This document shows positions 1 to 6,627 of a stretch of 10,033 nt of DNA, one piece after another. The stretch lies in the NCBI GenBank assembly GCA_002404215.1, contig DHJG01000042.1:1403-11435 (forward strand), read 5' to 3'. Positions within the stretch are counted from its first letter, which is position 1, and every line of letters begins with the position of its first letter. Made by a program: the position numbers and the translations under genes. Source of the DNA: Desulfosporosinus sp. UBA4726 (GTDB lineage Bacteria; Bacillota; Desulfitobacteriia; Desulfitobacteriales; Desulfitobacteriaceae). The notes under the pieces are model-generated. The model saw only the letters and a list, made by a program, of their open reading frames with translations, did not search any database and was not told where the DNA came from.

Positions 1-2195
1 TGTTGCCAACGCACTAACGCCTCCATCCCACAAAATTGACCATCACTTAGGCGGAACTGAGGCTGGTAATAAAGAACGAACTCTTGCCGCTCCATGGCAC
101 GACGCATCTCGTTTTGCAATGCGAGGCGCTCCTCTAGACGCTCATGCAAGACGACGGTATAGAAATGAAAGTGGTTGCGGCCCTTTGCTTTCACCTGGTA
201 CATGGCCATATCTGCATGTTGGATAAGGGTCTCCGAATCCTCTCCGTCAACTGGATAAAGAGCAATTCCGAGACTTGCTGAAATGTATACATCCTGTTTT
301 GCCAGTTGAAAAGGAGCGCTTAGTGTATCTAAAAGTTTTTGGGCCACTTTGGCCGCTTGTTGCTTCGACTGCAAATGAGGCAACAAGATGAGAAATTCAT
401 CTCCCCCATGTCTAGCCACAATATCTTCCTGACGCAAAGACTTTTTAAAACGTTTTCCGACCTTAAGAAGCAGGGCGTCTCCTGCGGCATGCCCGAGCGT
501 GTCATTTACGAGCTTAAAACCATCAAGGTCGAGGAAGAACACGGCCACTTGCTCCTCGTGTCGACTGGCTTGTAAAATGGCTTCGTGAACTCGATCAATA
601 AATAATTGGCGATTAGGTAAGTCGGTCAGGGCATCATGATTGGCTTGATAGGACATGCGACGCAGCAGATCCCTTTTTTCACTGACATCGTGAAAGACCA
701 AGACCGCACCGATCACCTTTCCTTCCCTGTCGCAAATAGGAGCAGCTGAGTCCTCAATGTGAAATAACTGCTTTCCATCCCGATTCCTCAGTACTGCATG
801 ATTAGCCAATGCAATAATGCGCTGCTCTTTGAGACATCGCCGCACCGGTTGTGCCAAGGCCAGTCCTGTGTTTTCATGGTAGATGTCAAACACACGCTCG
901 ACCATTAAGCCCTGGGCTTCCTGATTTGTCCAGCCGATCATCGTTTCAGCCACTGGATTGAGAAAGGTGACCCTGCCTTGGACATCGGTTGTGAGTACCG
1001 CATCGCCAATGGAGGCCAAGGTCACCTGAGCACGTTCTTTTTCTTGCCAGAGTGCCTTTTCATTCAAGACACTTTGAGTAACATTCTCATATAAAACCAC
1101 AATATTACCGCTAGTCAATTTATAGATAAGACCTTCACTCCAACCTGAAGCGCGTTGATTTTCATAATAGAAGCCAGGAATTTCAACTCTCTTTCCAGTG
1201 CGAAAAACTTGATGGCAAAGTTTAAATACCCCTAATTCTTTGACCAAGGGGAAAATTTTCGTAATTGAAGATCCTATCGCCTCCTTACGGGATATTTTTT
1301 CAATAAGTGCAGCGGCACGGTTAATATCCGTACAAATGAAGTCCTGCCTATCGTTGGAAATTTCAAATACTACAACTGCATTACTCATGTTTTCAAACAT
1401 ATCCCGAAACTGTTCTTCACTGTTTCGCAGGGCTCTTTGGTTCGTCAACCGTTCGCTAATATCCTGCTTTACGGCAATAAAATGCGTGATTTCATGGCTT
1501 TCTACCTTTACTGGAGTAATCGTCATTTCTTCACTGTATAATGTTCCGTCCATGCGACGGTTGACCAGTTCTCCTTGCCAGATTTGACCATCCAGAATGG
1601 TCTTCCACATCCGTTCGTAAAAGGCTTGATCCTGATATCCAGAACAAAGAAAGCGAGGAGTTTGCCCCAACACGCTCTCTAGAGAATAACCCGTCAGGTG
1701 GGTAAATGCGGGATTAGCCCAAAGTATTTTTCCTTCATGATCCATCTTGAGAATGGCATGGGTCGTAGCATTGAGAGCCGCGTTCTGAAGGTTGAGTTGA
1801 CGTCGATCTTCACATAGTTGAATCGATTGGCTCATATCCCTAAGTGCTACCACACACCCAACAACATGCCCGCTTTCCATAACAGGGGAGGCAACTGCCA
1901 TTGAAATAAAGGCGCTACCATCCTGCCTGAAGACTTTTTCTCCATCTGCTCGAACCACGGTCTGGCTCGCGAGCGCACGTTCAATAAAGCACATCTCCTC
2001 AGGGTTCTGAGAAGGATCATGCAAATCTCTATAAGTTCTTATCCCTAGGGCCTCCGCCATCTTCCACGCCAAGAGCCGCTCAGCCTCTGGGTTCAGATAT
2101 TGCAGCACTCCTTCCAGGTCAAACAATAACAACCCTTCCGCTAATGCGTTGACCAGCGCCTGCAATTGAACTTCGCTCGTCCGAAACTCATCCAT
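1..2195 (-). CDS. PAS-PAS-PAS-PAS-GGDEF-EAL cyclic-di-GMP signalling protein (3' end outside window)
   Basis: Reading the minus strand from the ATG at 2193-2195 gives one open frame of 731 codons that runs off the left edge. An AAGGAG Shine-Dalgarno lies at 2204-2209, 8 nt upstream of the start. Four PAS-like domains can be read at about residues 10-125, 130-245, 258-365 and 388-505, with typical PAS phrases such as LNPEAERLL, WANPAFTHLTGY and FLNPVAETMIGW. The GGDEF domain starts near residue 520 (LTDLPNR). Its catalytic motif RHGGDEF is intact at 595-601, and an inhibitory-site RxxD (RQED, 588-591) lies five residues before that. An EAL domain begins near residue 690 (EFVLYYQPQ, then MEALVRW) and continues outside the window. 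No membrane segment or signal peptide is visible, so it is probably cytoplasmic. The PAS domains may sense redox state, gas or ligand, but no cofactor residue was identified. The diguanylate cyclase looks active; whether the EAL phosphodiesterase is active cannot be judged here. Confidence 0.93.
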   Translation of the reverse strand, partial: MDEFRTSEVQLQALVNALAEGLLLFDLEGVLQYLNPEAERLLAWKMAEALGIRTYRDLHDPSQNPEEMCFIERALASQTVVRADGEKVFRQDGSAFISMAVASPVMESGHVVGCVVALRDMSQSIQLCEDRRQLNLQNAALNATTHAILKMDHEGKILWANPAFTHLTGYSLESVLGQTPRFLCSGYQDQAFYERMWKTILDGQIWQGELVNRRMDGTLYSEEMTITPVKVESHEITHFIAVKQDISERLTNQRALRNSEEQFRDMFENMSNAVVVFEISNDRQDFICTDINRAAALIEKISRKEAIGSSITKIFPLVKELGVFKLCHQVFRTGKRVEIPGFYYENQRASGWSEGLIYKLTSGNIVVLYENVTQSVLNEKALWQEKERAQVTLASIGDAVLTTDVQGRVTFLNPVAETMIGWTNQEAQGLMVERVFDIYHENTGLALAQPVRRCLKEQRIIALANHAVLRNRDGKQLFHIEDSAAPICDREGKVIGAVLVFHDVSEKRDLLRRMSYQANHDALTDLPNRQLFIDRVHEAILQASRHEEQVAVFFLDLDGFKLVNDTLGHAAGDALLLKVGKRFKKSLRQEDIVARHGGDEFLILLPHLQSKQQAAKVAQKLLDTLSAPFQLAKQDVYISASLGIALYPVDGEDSETLIQHADMAMYQVKAKGRNHFHFYTVVLHERLEERLALQNEMRRAMERQEFVLYYQPQFRLSDGQFCGMEALVRWQ

Positions 2196-2214
2196 AATAT
2201 ACACTCCTTGCAGA

Positions 2215-2242
2215 AAGTATTTCGCTTGCAATCGAAATACTT
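2215..2242. repeat. Perfect 10-bp inverted repeat in the leader of the GGDEF gene
   Basis: AAGTATTTCG (2215-2224) and CGAAATACTT (2233-2242) are perfect complements around an 8-nt loop. The element ends 5 nt upstream of the AAGGAG of the PAS-GGDEF-EAL gene, so it lies in that gene's promoter or mRNA leader. There is no U-tract, so it is not a terminator. It may be an operator or a leader hairpin; which of these is inference. Confidence 0.6.
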
Positions 2243-2290
2243 CAGTATCTCAATCTTGTGATGACGCTAATAGCCAATACCTCTATTCAT

Positions 2291-2324
2291 CTAGGAAGAG
2301 ATCAGCAAACTGATCTCTTCCTAG
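2291..2324. repeat. Perfect 15-bp hairpin with 4-nt loop, no U-tract
   Basis: CTAGGAAGAGATCAG (2291-2305) pairs perfectly with CTGATCTCTTCCTAG (2310-2324) around a CAAA loop. Neither side carries a run of T, so it does not look like a standard intrinsic terminator on either strand. It sits between the divergent starts of the GGDEF gene and the nitroreductase fragment. The rest of the gap from 2196 to 2527 shows no reading frame that I would support. Confidence 0.65.
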
Positions 2325-2511
2325 TGGTCTTCTTATGTGTAACCTTCAGCACGGACTGCCGAATTCCTGCTAATCCCAGCATATTGTTGCTATTTTTTCA
2401 CCCACTCAAAAGCAATACAGTTAATCTTACCTGAGACTACTCCGTTCTGAGAAATTCCGTCATTTCAAGTGTAGATATTTTACTGTCCCTCGGTTTAAGG
2501 ATATAAATAAA

Positions 2512-2517
2512 AAGGAG
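2512..2517 (+). promoter_or_regulatory. Shine-Dalgarno of the nitroreductase fragment
   Basis: AAGGAG stands 10 nt before the ATG at 2528. It supports this start and shows that the front end of the gene is still intact although the back end is lost. Confidence 0.7.
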
Positions 2518-2527
2518 ACGGATCTAG

Positions 2528-2848
2528 ATGAATGAGACCATTAAAACAATACTAAGCAAAAGAAGTATTAGAGCCTATAAACAAGAACAAATTAAGGATG
2601 AAAACTTACAACTAATTTTAAACGCTGGTCTATTTGCTCCCAGCGCAATGAATCAACAATCTTGGCATTTTACTGCAGTACAAAACAAGGAAACGCTACA
2701 GAAAATAAACCAAGTTGCTAAGGGCATTATTCTAAAGTCTGGTAATGCACGACTCGAAGAGATGGCTCCATCACACAAGGTGCTCCGCGGTCAACGCGAA
2801 GCACCTTGTGTGATTTTTATACTAGTCAGAAAGTATAAGTGCAACTAA
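2528..2848 (+). pseudogene. Truncated nitroreductase-family protein (N-terminal part only)
   Basis: The frame gives 106 residues, whereas FMN-dependent nitroreductases of this type are usually about 165-200. The N-terminal part is well preserved: KRSIRAYK (about residues 11-18) is the usual phosphate/FMN-contacting motif, and PSAMNQQSWHF (about 38-48) is the second flavin-binding motif. Homology appears to stop at about residue 80 (RLEEMA). The remaining codons read through a perfect 14-bp hairpin and then stop at 2846-2848. The C-terminal flavin- and dimer-forming part is absent, so a working enzyme is unlikely. It is the only plus-strand gene here, and its sequence is more A-rich than its neighbours. 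The likely history is a deletion that joined the gene front to a downstream terminator; that history is inference. Confidence 0.82.
2771..2819 (+). terminator. Intrinsic terminator lying inside the truncated nitroreductase frame
   Basis: TCACACAAGGTGCT (2771-2784) pairs perfectly with AGCACCTTGTGTGA (2800-2813). Within the 15-nt loop, CGCG (2786-2789) and CGCG (2795-2798) can pair further. The stem is followed by a short T-tract (2812-2818), so on the plus strand it has the form of a rho-independent terminator. On the minus strand, downstream of the radical SAM gene, the hairpin would lack a U-tract. Confidence 0.75.
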
Positions 2849-2867
2849 CTTACTGAATTTAGACATT

Positions 2868-3467
2868 CTATTTGACTTCTTTTCTAATTTTCAGAGTTAC
2901 TCCAAGGTCATCTGCAATTTTTCTACACTCTTGAATGTGATCTGGTGGAAGGCAATCCACAATTGAAAGCTGTACATCATCAACATAGGCCTTACATTTT
3001 TGAGTAAAATCTAGCATTGCTGGAAAGGCATCCTTACCATATATACTGTGGCATAGGGCGTCATATTCTTCGGCATTTTTGGCATTTAAGCTTATCGATA
3101 CACTATCAACGAGTGACTTAAATCTCGGCGTAACATCAGCTTTATGAATTTTATTGGCTAGCCCATTCGTATTGATTCTTATATGTATCTTACTTTTCTG
3201 CTTAACCTCATTACATACGCTAAGTACCTCTTCGAGATTTTCAAGGGGTTCTCCAAAACCACAAAATACCAACTCTTTGTATTGGCTTAAGTTCCGGGAA
3301 AAGATATCCTTTATTAGGTCTACTGACGTTGGATCTTTCTTCAGCCATAAATCTTGGCCAAATGCATCTTCTACGTTTCTTACGCAAAAATCGCAAGCAT
3401 TTGGGCATTTGTTTGTAACATTAACATACAAATTATTTTCCATTTCATAAGTGAGAATCACAAACAT
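2868..3467 (-). CDS. TatD-associated-type radical SAM protein
   Basis: The protein (199 residues from the chosen start) has the radical SAM [4Fe-4S] motif CxxxCxxC at C21, C25 and C28 (CPNACDFC). It also has a GFGEP SAM-binding motif at 70-74, NTNG at 99-102 and a SISLNA strand near 124-129. Order, length and phrasing resemble the family named TatD-linked radical SAM (TIGR04038), whose substrate is not known to me. The frame is open back to 3548, but that start would overlap the upstream gene by 50 bp. I chose the ATG at 3465-3467 because it follows an AAAGG sequence closely, gives the usual family length and leaves a 31-nt gap after the DUF1847 stop. It forms an operon with DUF1847. No tatD gene is in this window. 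Confidence 0.85.
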   Translation of the reverse strand: MFVILTYEMENNLYVNVTNKCPNACDFCVRNVEDAFGQDLWLKKDPTSVDLIKDIFSRNLSQYKELVFCGFGEPLENLEEVLSVCNEVKQKSKIHIRINTNGLANKIHKADVTPRFKSLVDSVSISLNAKNAEEYDALCHSIYGKDAFPAMLDFTQKCKAYVDDVQLSIVDCLPPDHIQECRKIADDLGVTLKIRKEVK

Positions 3468-3498
3468 CAAGCCTTTCTTATTCAACCCTGAGGGTTCT

Positions 3499-4155
3499 TT
3501 AAATATCTCCTTCTTCGAGTAACCGCTTATAGTAATGCGAGCTAGCATATAAGGCGGCTACCGGATTATGCACTAATACCTTATCCTTGGTAATCAAGGT
3601 CGTGACAGGGGCTTCGGAATATTTCATGAAAATTGAGTCATGTCCTACACAAAGGCCTACAATGACGTTTAAATCCGTCTTTTCCTTATTCAACAATTTA
3701 GCCTGCATTACAGGATTACACAACGACTCGTGACAGCCTTTCTCGACTTTCGAAGCCTCAGGTACACCCACTTCCGTTTTATCCGTCGAGCCCACTTTGC
3801 AAGAAACTGCAAAGCTCTGCAAACCTTTGGCCTGAAGGATTTTGGCAAAGATTTTTGCTTCATTTATTAAAGCTCCACAGGTAGCGATGCCAATCTTTTG
3901 AGCACCAATCTTCTTAGCAAAAACAATAATCTCCTCTACCCGCGTAAGCCTGCCGTAGTATGCACCTTCAATCTCAGCGGCAGCTAAGGCGAACTTTGAT
4001 ACAAACTCATCGGATTTATAAAGTTCTTTAGCTTCTTCAAATTCCTCGCTGTTCGTGTTGGTCGTCAAACAAAACTGAGGATAGGTTCCCTTCGTCCTAT
4101 AGCAATTGGGTACTCCGCAATCAGTGCAGCTCAGTTTCTTATCCTGATGACGCAT
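3499..4155 (-). CDS. DUF1847 cysteine-rich metal-binding protein
   Basis: This 218-residue protein resembles the DUF1847 family, described only as putative metal-binding. An N-terminal cysteine cluster (C10, C13, C18, C29) looks like a zinc or Fe-S site. Further cysteines occur in family-like contexts: C93 (ATCGAL), C119 (SCKVG), C141 and C146 (CHESLC), and C169 (GLCVGHD). No signal peptide is seen, so it is probably cytoplasmic. The start is supported by GAGGAGGAG a few bases before the ATG at 4153-4155. The radical SAM gene follows 31 nt downstream, suggesting the two act together, perhaps with this protein as an Fe-S partner; the partnership is inference. No specific reaction can be assigned. 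Confidence 0.85.
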   Translation of the reverse strand: MRHQDKKLSCTDCGVPNCYRTKGTYPQFCLTTNTNSEEFEEAKELYKSDEFVSKFALAAAEIEGAYYGRLTRVEEIIVFAKKIGAQKIGIATCGALINEAKIFAKILQAKGLQSFAVSCKVGSTDKTEVGVPEASKVEKGCHESLCNPVMQAKLLNKEKTDLNVIVGLCVGHDSIFMKYSEAPVTTLITKDKVLVHNPVAALYASSHYYKRLLEEGDI

Positions 4156-4317
4156 CTTTCTCCTCCTCGTATAAGCCCTTCTACTTGCTGTACCACTAGT
4201 GAAACGACTTAATAATTTCTTTTTAAAATGTTCTCTTTTAATCTTTATCTTACCAAATTCTCAAGTAAAGGGGGACCCTCCAAAAGTTATACTTTCTGAT
4301 ACCTTAAAAACTTGGTT

Positions 4318-4348
4318 AGTACCTAGCCTTCAGGCTAAGGCAGGTACT
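4318..4348. repeat. Bulged hairpin in the gap upstream of DUF1847
   Basis: AGTACCT (4318-4324) pairs with AGGTACT (4342-4348). Inside, AGCC (4325-4328) pairs with GGCT (4333-4336) around TTCA, leaving a 5-nt bulge. The surrounding stretch 4156-4392 has no gene that I can support: a GTG-started 62-codon plus-strand frame (4199-4387) lacks a ribosome binding site. The hairpin lies in the possible leader region of the DUF1847 operon, but matches no riboswitch that I can recognise. Confidence 0.45.
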
Positions 4349-4392
4349 TTAGGTGCAGTTATGCTTCCAGAACGTTATAGTTTTTGACAAGT

Positions 4393-4436
4393 ACAAACAA
4401 AAGGACTGTGGCTTCTGCCTCGGTCCTTTTGTTTGT
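4393..4436. terminator. Bidirectional intrinsic terminator of the floA operon
   Basis: ACAAACAAAAGGAC (4393-4406) pairs perfectly with GTCCTTTTGTTTGT (4423-4436). In the loop, GGC and GCC (4410-4412 and 4417-4419) can add a short apical stem. The A-rich and T-rich arms give a U-rich 3' arm in either direction. It lies about 100 bp after the last gene of the minus-strand floA operon and is best read as that operon's terminator. Confidence 0.8.
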
Positions 4437-4533
4437 AGACTAATCTTGTAAATTCCTTTTAAGATAGAACCACATAAACCATGTATTCACTAACTCCCCA
4501 AACCTTGCTGTCCATATTGATTCAGAATTAGTG

Positions 4534-5073
4534 TCAAGTTCGAGGTCCTCTATAGGGATGCATAGCTCTTGGTTTTCCCAAAATTTCCGCCCACATGACG
4601 CCTTGGACGAGTTCATTTTGCGTCAGAGAAAGTTGGAAGTCCCTTAAACTGGGGGGATTCATGCCCATTTTCGTACCTGGTGTCTCCTCAGTACTTTTAT
4701 AGGCTTCTGCCCCAAGTATTCCCACGTAGTCACTGGTCCCTTCGGTTCCCTGAGTTCCTTCGCTCCCTTGGGTTCCTTCCATACCTTGAGTCCCTTCGGT
4801 TTCAACATAATCCATGGTTTCCTCAAACACGTTAGGCGTAGTTGATTCCAAGGATCCAGCTTGGGAAGAACCATTTTCCAAGGCTTGCTTTAGTTGTTCT
4901 TTCCATGTTCCACGGGATATCCCCTGAATCACATCACCAATGGAGGGAATATCCGGGATTTTCAATGTGTCAGAGACCTTTCTCGGCGCTTGTTGGACGT
5001 CCTTCTTTTTATTAACTGAGACAACCAACTGGTAAATAGCTCCAATGATAATTATAACTGTGAAGATCGACAT
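4534..5073 (-). CDS. Membrane-anchored hypothetical protein with GTQGxE repeats, last gene of the floA operon
   Basis: I do not recognise a named family. The 179-residue protein starts with a single hydrophobic helix (residues 3-20, then NKKK), fitting an N-terminal anchor with the rest probably in the cytoplasm. The middle holds three tandem six-residue units of the form GTQGxE (residues 94-111) in an acidic, low-complexity stretch. The C-terminal end (about 147-177: LSLTQNELVQGVMWAEILG, then KPRA and PYRGPR) looks ordered and conserved-like, perhaps a short interaction motif. The ATG lies 8 nt after the floA stop codon, with a GTAGGTGAG ribosome binding site that overlaps this stop, so it is tightly coupled to floA. 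In Bacillus the gene after floA is a different small one (yqfB). A role as a FloA partner or adaptor is inference. Confidence 0.8.
   Translation of the reverse strand: MSIFTVIIIIGAIYQLVVSVNKKKDVQQAPRKVSDTLKIPDIPSIGDVIQGISRGTWKEQLKQALENGSSQAGSLESTTPNVFEETMDYVETEGTQGMEGTQGSEGTQGTEGTSDYVGILGAEAYKSTEETPGTKMGMNPPSLRDFQLSLTQNELVQGVMWAEILGKPRAMHPYRGPRT
4741..4794 (-). repeat. 18-bp tandem repeat coding for GTQGxE units
   Basis: Three adjacent 18-bp units encode GTQGME, GTQGSE and GTQGTE (residues 94-111 of the floA-linked protein), followed by a partial unit (GT). The copies differ at several third positions, so they are diverged and not freshly duplicated. The unit length keeps the frame, so copy number can vary without breaking the gene. 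Confidence 0.75.
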
Positions 5074-5081
5074 GATCTCAC

Positions 5082-6080
5082 CTACTTCTTCGTTAGGCTA
5101 TCATTGCCTGATTCCGTTTTGCCCGTCTGAGCAATGTTCCCTCTCATCTGAGTATCAGCTATGATATTTTGCATGTTGTAATAATCCATAACACCTAGCT
5201 TACCTTCACGCAAAGCCTGAGCCATCGCTTTGGGCACTTCTGCTTCTGCTTCAACGACTTTAGCTCGCATCTCTTGAACCGATGCCTTCATTTCTTGTTC
5301 CTTCGCGACGGCCATCGCGCGCCGTTCTTCTGCCTTAGCTTGGGCAATGCGTTTATCCGCTTCAGCTTGGTCCATCTGAAGCTGCGCTCCGATGTTTTTA
5401 CCTACATCGACATCCGCCATATCAATGGATAAGATTTCGAACGCTGTCCCCGCATCTAACCCTTTGGCTAACACCGTGTGTGAAATAAACTCTGGTTTTT
5501 CCAAGACGTCTTTATGGGATGCCGAAGACCCAATACTCGTAACAATTCCTTCTCCAACGCGGGCAATAATGGTTTCTTCACCAGCACCCCCAACGAGTCG
5601 ATCGATATTGGCACGAACAGTGACCTTGGCTTTAACTCTCAGTTCAATGCCGTTTTGCGCTACGGCAGAAACAACTGGAGTTTCAATCACTTTCGGATTA
5701 ACCGACATTTGGACGGCTTGCAGGACATCTCGACCTGCCAAATCGATGGCTGCTGCGCGTTCAAACGGAAGCGGAATAGCTGCACGTTCTGCAGCAATCA
5801 GGGCATTAACGACCCTGTCGACGTTTCCGCCTGCCAAATAGTGGGCTTCAAGCTGATCTGTAGTAATCCCCAAACCCGCTTTATGTCCCTTAATCAAAGG
5901 ATTCACAATTTTTGACGGAACCACGCGGCGTAAACGCATACCAATCAAATTGAAAATTCCAACATCAACACCTGCGGCTAAGGCTGAAATCCAGAGCCCT
6001 ACAGGAATAAAGGAAAAAATCACACTGAAAATTACAACCACAAGAAAAACTATCAGCAACGGCATGATTAATGTATTCAT
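5082..6080 (-). CDS. floA: Flotillin-like protein FloA (YqfA)
   Basis: This 332-residue protein matches bacterial flotillin FloA along its full length. It scaffolds functional membrane microdomains and affects membrane fluidity. An N-terminal hydrophobic segment (residues 4-28) and a second hydrophobic stretch (about 29-48) anchor it. The SPFH/band-7 domain covers about 50-225. An Ala/Glu-rich coiled coil typical of flotillins follows at about 235-292 (for example QAEADKRIAQAKAEERRA). The C-terminal tail is polar. It lies directly after nfeD, the classical pairing of short NfeD with flotillin. An in-frame TGA directly precedes the ATG at 6078-6080, which excludes an upstream in-frame start nearby. 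The Shine-Dalgarno is unusually far away and separated by a hairpin, entered separately. Confidence 0.95.
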   Translation of the reverse strand: MNTLIMPLLIVFLVVVIFSVIFSFIPVGLWISALAAGVDVGIFNLIGMRLRRVVPSKIVNPLIKGHKAGLGITTDQLEAHYLAGGNVDRVVNALIAAERAAIPLPFERAAAIDLAGRDVLQAVQMSVNPKVIETPVVSAVAQNGIELRVKAKVTVRANIDRLVGGAGEETIIARVGEGIVTSIGSSASHKDVLEKPEFISHTVLAKGLDAGTAFEILSIDMADVDVGKNIGAQLQMDQAEADKRIAQAKAEERRAMAVAKEQEMKASVQEMRAKVVEAEAEVPKAMAQALREGKLGVMDYYNMQNIIADTQMRGNIAQTGKTESGNDSLTKK

Positions 6081-6113
6081 TCACTGCTCGGTCGCAACCG
6101 AGCTCCACCTCCT
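6081..6113 (-). promoter_or_regulatory. floA translation start region: Shine-Dalgarno, hairpin, start codon
   Basis: On the minus strand, AGGAGG (6108-6113) overlaps the nfeD stop codon but lies 27 nt from the floA ATG. Between them is a perfect hairpin, GCTCGGT-TGCG-ACCGAGC (6086-6103). It leaves 4 nt on the Shine-Dalgarno side and 5 nt on the start side. If the hairpin folds, the effective spacing becomes 9 nt, which is close to ideal. I see no better-placed Shine-Dalgarno for this ATG. Confidence 0.7.
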
Positions 6114-6601
6114 TATAGTGTTTTTTCTTCCCTAACAATGATCCTCGTCCCCTCGACCGCGATTACTCTAATCCTAATTCCTGGTCCAATAAACCCCCCT
6201 TCAGTAACAACATCCAAGTGCTCGCCATCAAAATCAGCTGTACCAGCCGGACGCAACTGGGTCAGGGATATCCCAGCTTGATCTAGGTACCTTTCATATT
6301 GAACTTTCGGTGCAACATATCCCCCCTTTGTGGTTTGGCGTGTGGTTAACGAGAACTTCTGCCATAAACGCCGCGTTCGGGGTGAACGAAAGCTCAAGTA
6401 GGTGATAATTCCCAAAATAATCAGTGCGCCGCCCGTATAGAGCACCCCTTCTAGCAACGAGTCTGTCAGTAAGAAGATTCCCGTGATTAAGGCACCCATC
6501 CCTAGAATTCCGCTGACTCCAAACCCTGGGATGACGAACACTTCAAGTGCCAAGAATAAAACTCCAAGCACAATCAATGAAATAATGATACCCTGCGACA
6601 C
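6113..6601 (-). CDS. Short-form NfeD family membrane protein
   Basis: This 162-residue protein is a short NfeD lacking the ClpP-like serine protease domain found in long forms. Three hydrophobic segments are visible at about residues 4-26, 31-49 and 53-72. They are followed by a basic linker (RSPRTRR) and a C-terminal OB-fold domain (about 105-162) with family-like phrases such as GTADFDGEHLDVVTEGGFI. NfeD proteins are encoded beside flotillins and are thought to act with them in membrane microdomains. The start codon is GTG (6599-6601), preceded by a purine-rich AAGGGGGGAG. The stop codon overlaps the floA Shine-Dalgarno. It is the equivalent of B. subtilis yqeZ in position, but shorter. Confidence 0.9.
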   Translation of the reverse strand: MSQGIIISLIVLGVLFLALEVFVIPGFGVSGILGMGALITGIFLLTDSLLEGVLYTGGALIILGIITYLSFRSPRTRRLWQKFSLTTRQTTKGGYVAPKVQYERYLDQAGISLTQLRPAGTADFDGEHLDVVTEGGFIGPGIRIRVIAVEGTRIIVREEKTL

Positions 6602-6627
6602 AACTCTCTCCCCCCTTCTATCCTAGT

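Noticed and set aside
1240..1587. Plus-strand open frame of 115 codons
   Set aside because: Antisense to the PAS region of the GGDEF-EAL protein, which reads continuously on the minus strand.
3468..3548. Upstream extension of the radical SAM gene to an ATG at 3546-3548
   Set aside because: It would overlap the DUF1847 coding end by 50 bp, adds 27 residues with no family features and lacks a convincing ribosome binding site.
4180..4200. TGGTAC near the DUF1847 leader resembling part of a T-box motif
   Set aside because: The rest of the T-box consensus, the specifier structure and a terminator/antiterminator pair are missing.
4440..4616. 58-codon minus-strand frame overlapping the end of the repeat protein gene
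   Set aside because: No Shine-Dalgarno, an overlap of about 27 codons with a better-supported gene, and no recognisable domain; noted only as a possible former extension.
5392..5915. Two long plus-strand open frames
   Set aside because: They lie entirely antisense to floA, whose full-length family match explains the region. They lack ribosome binding sites.
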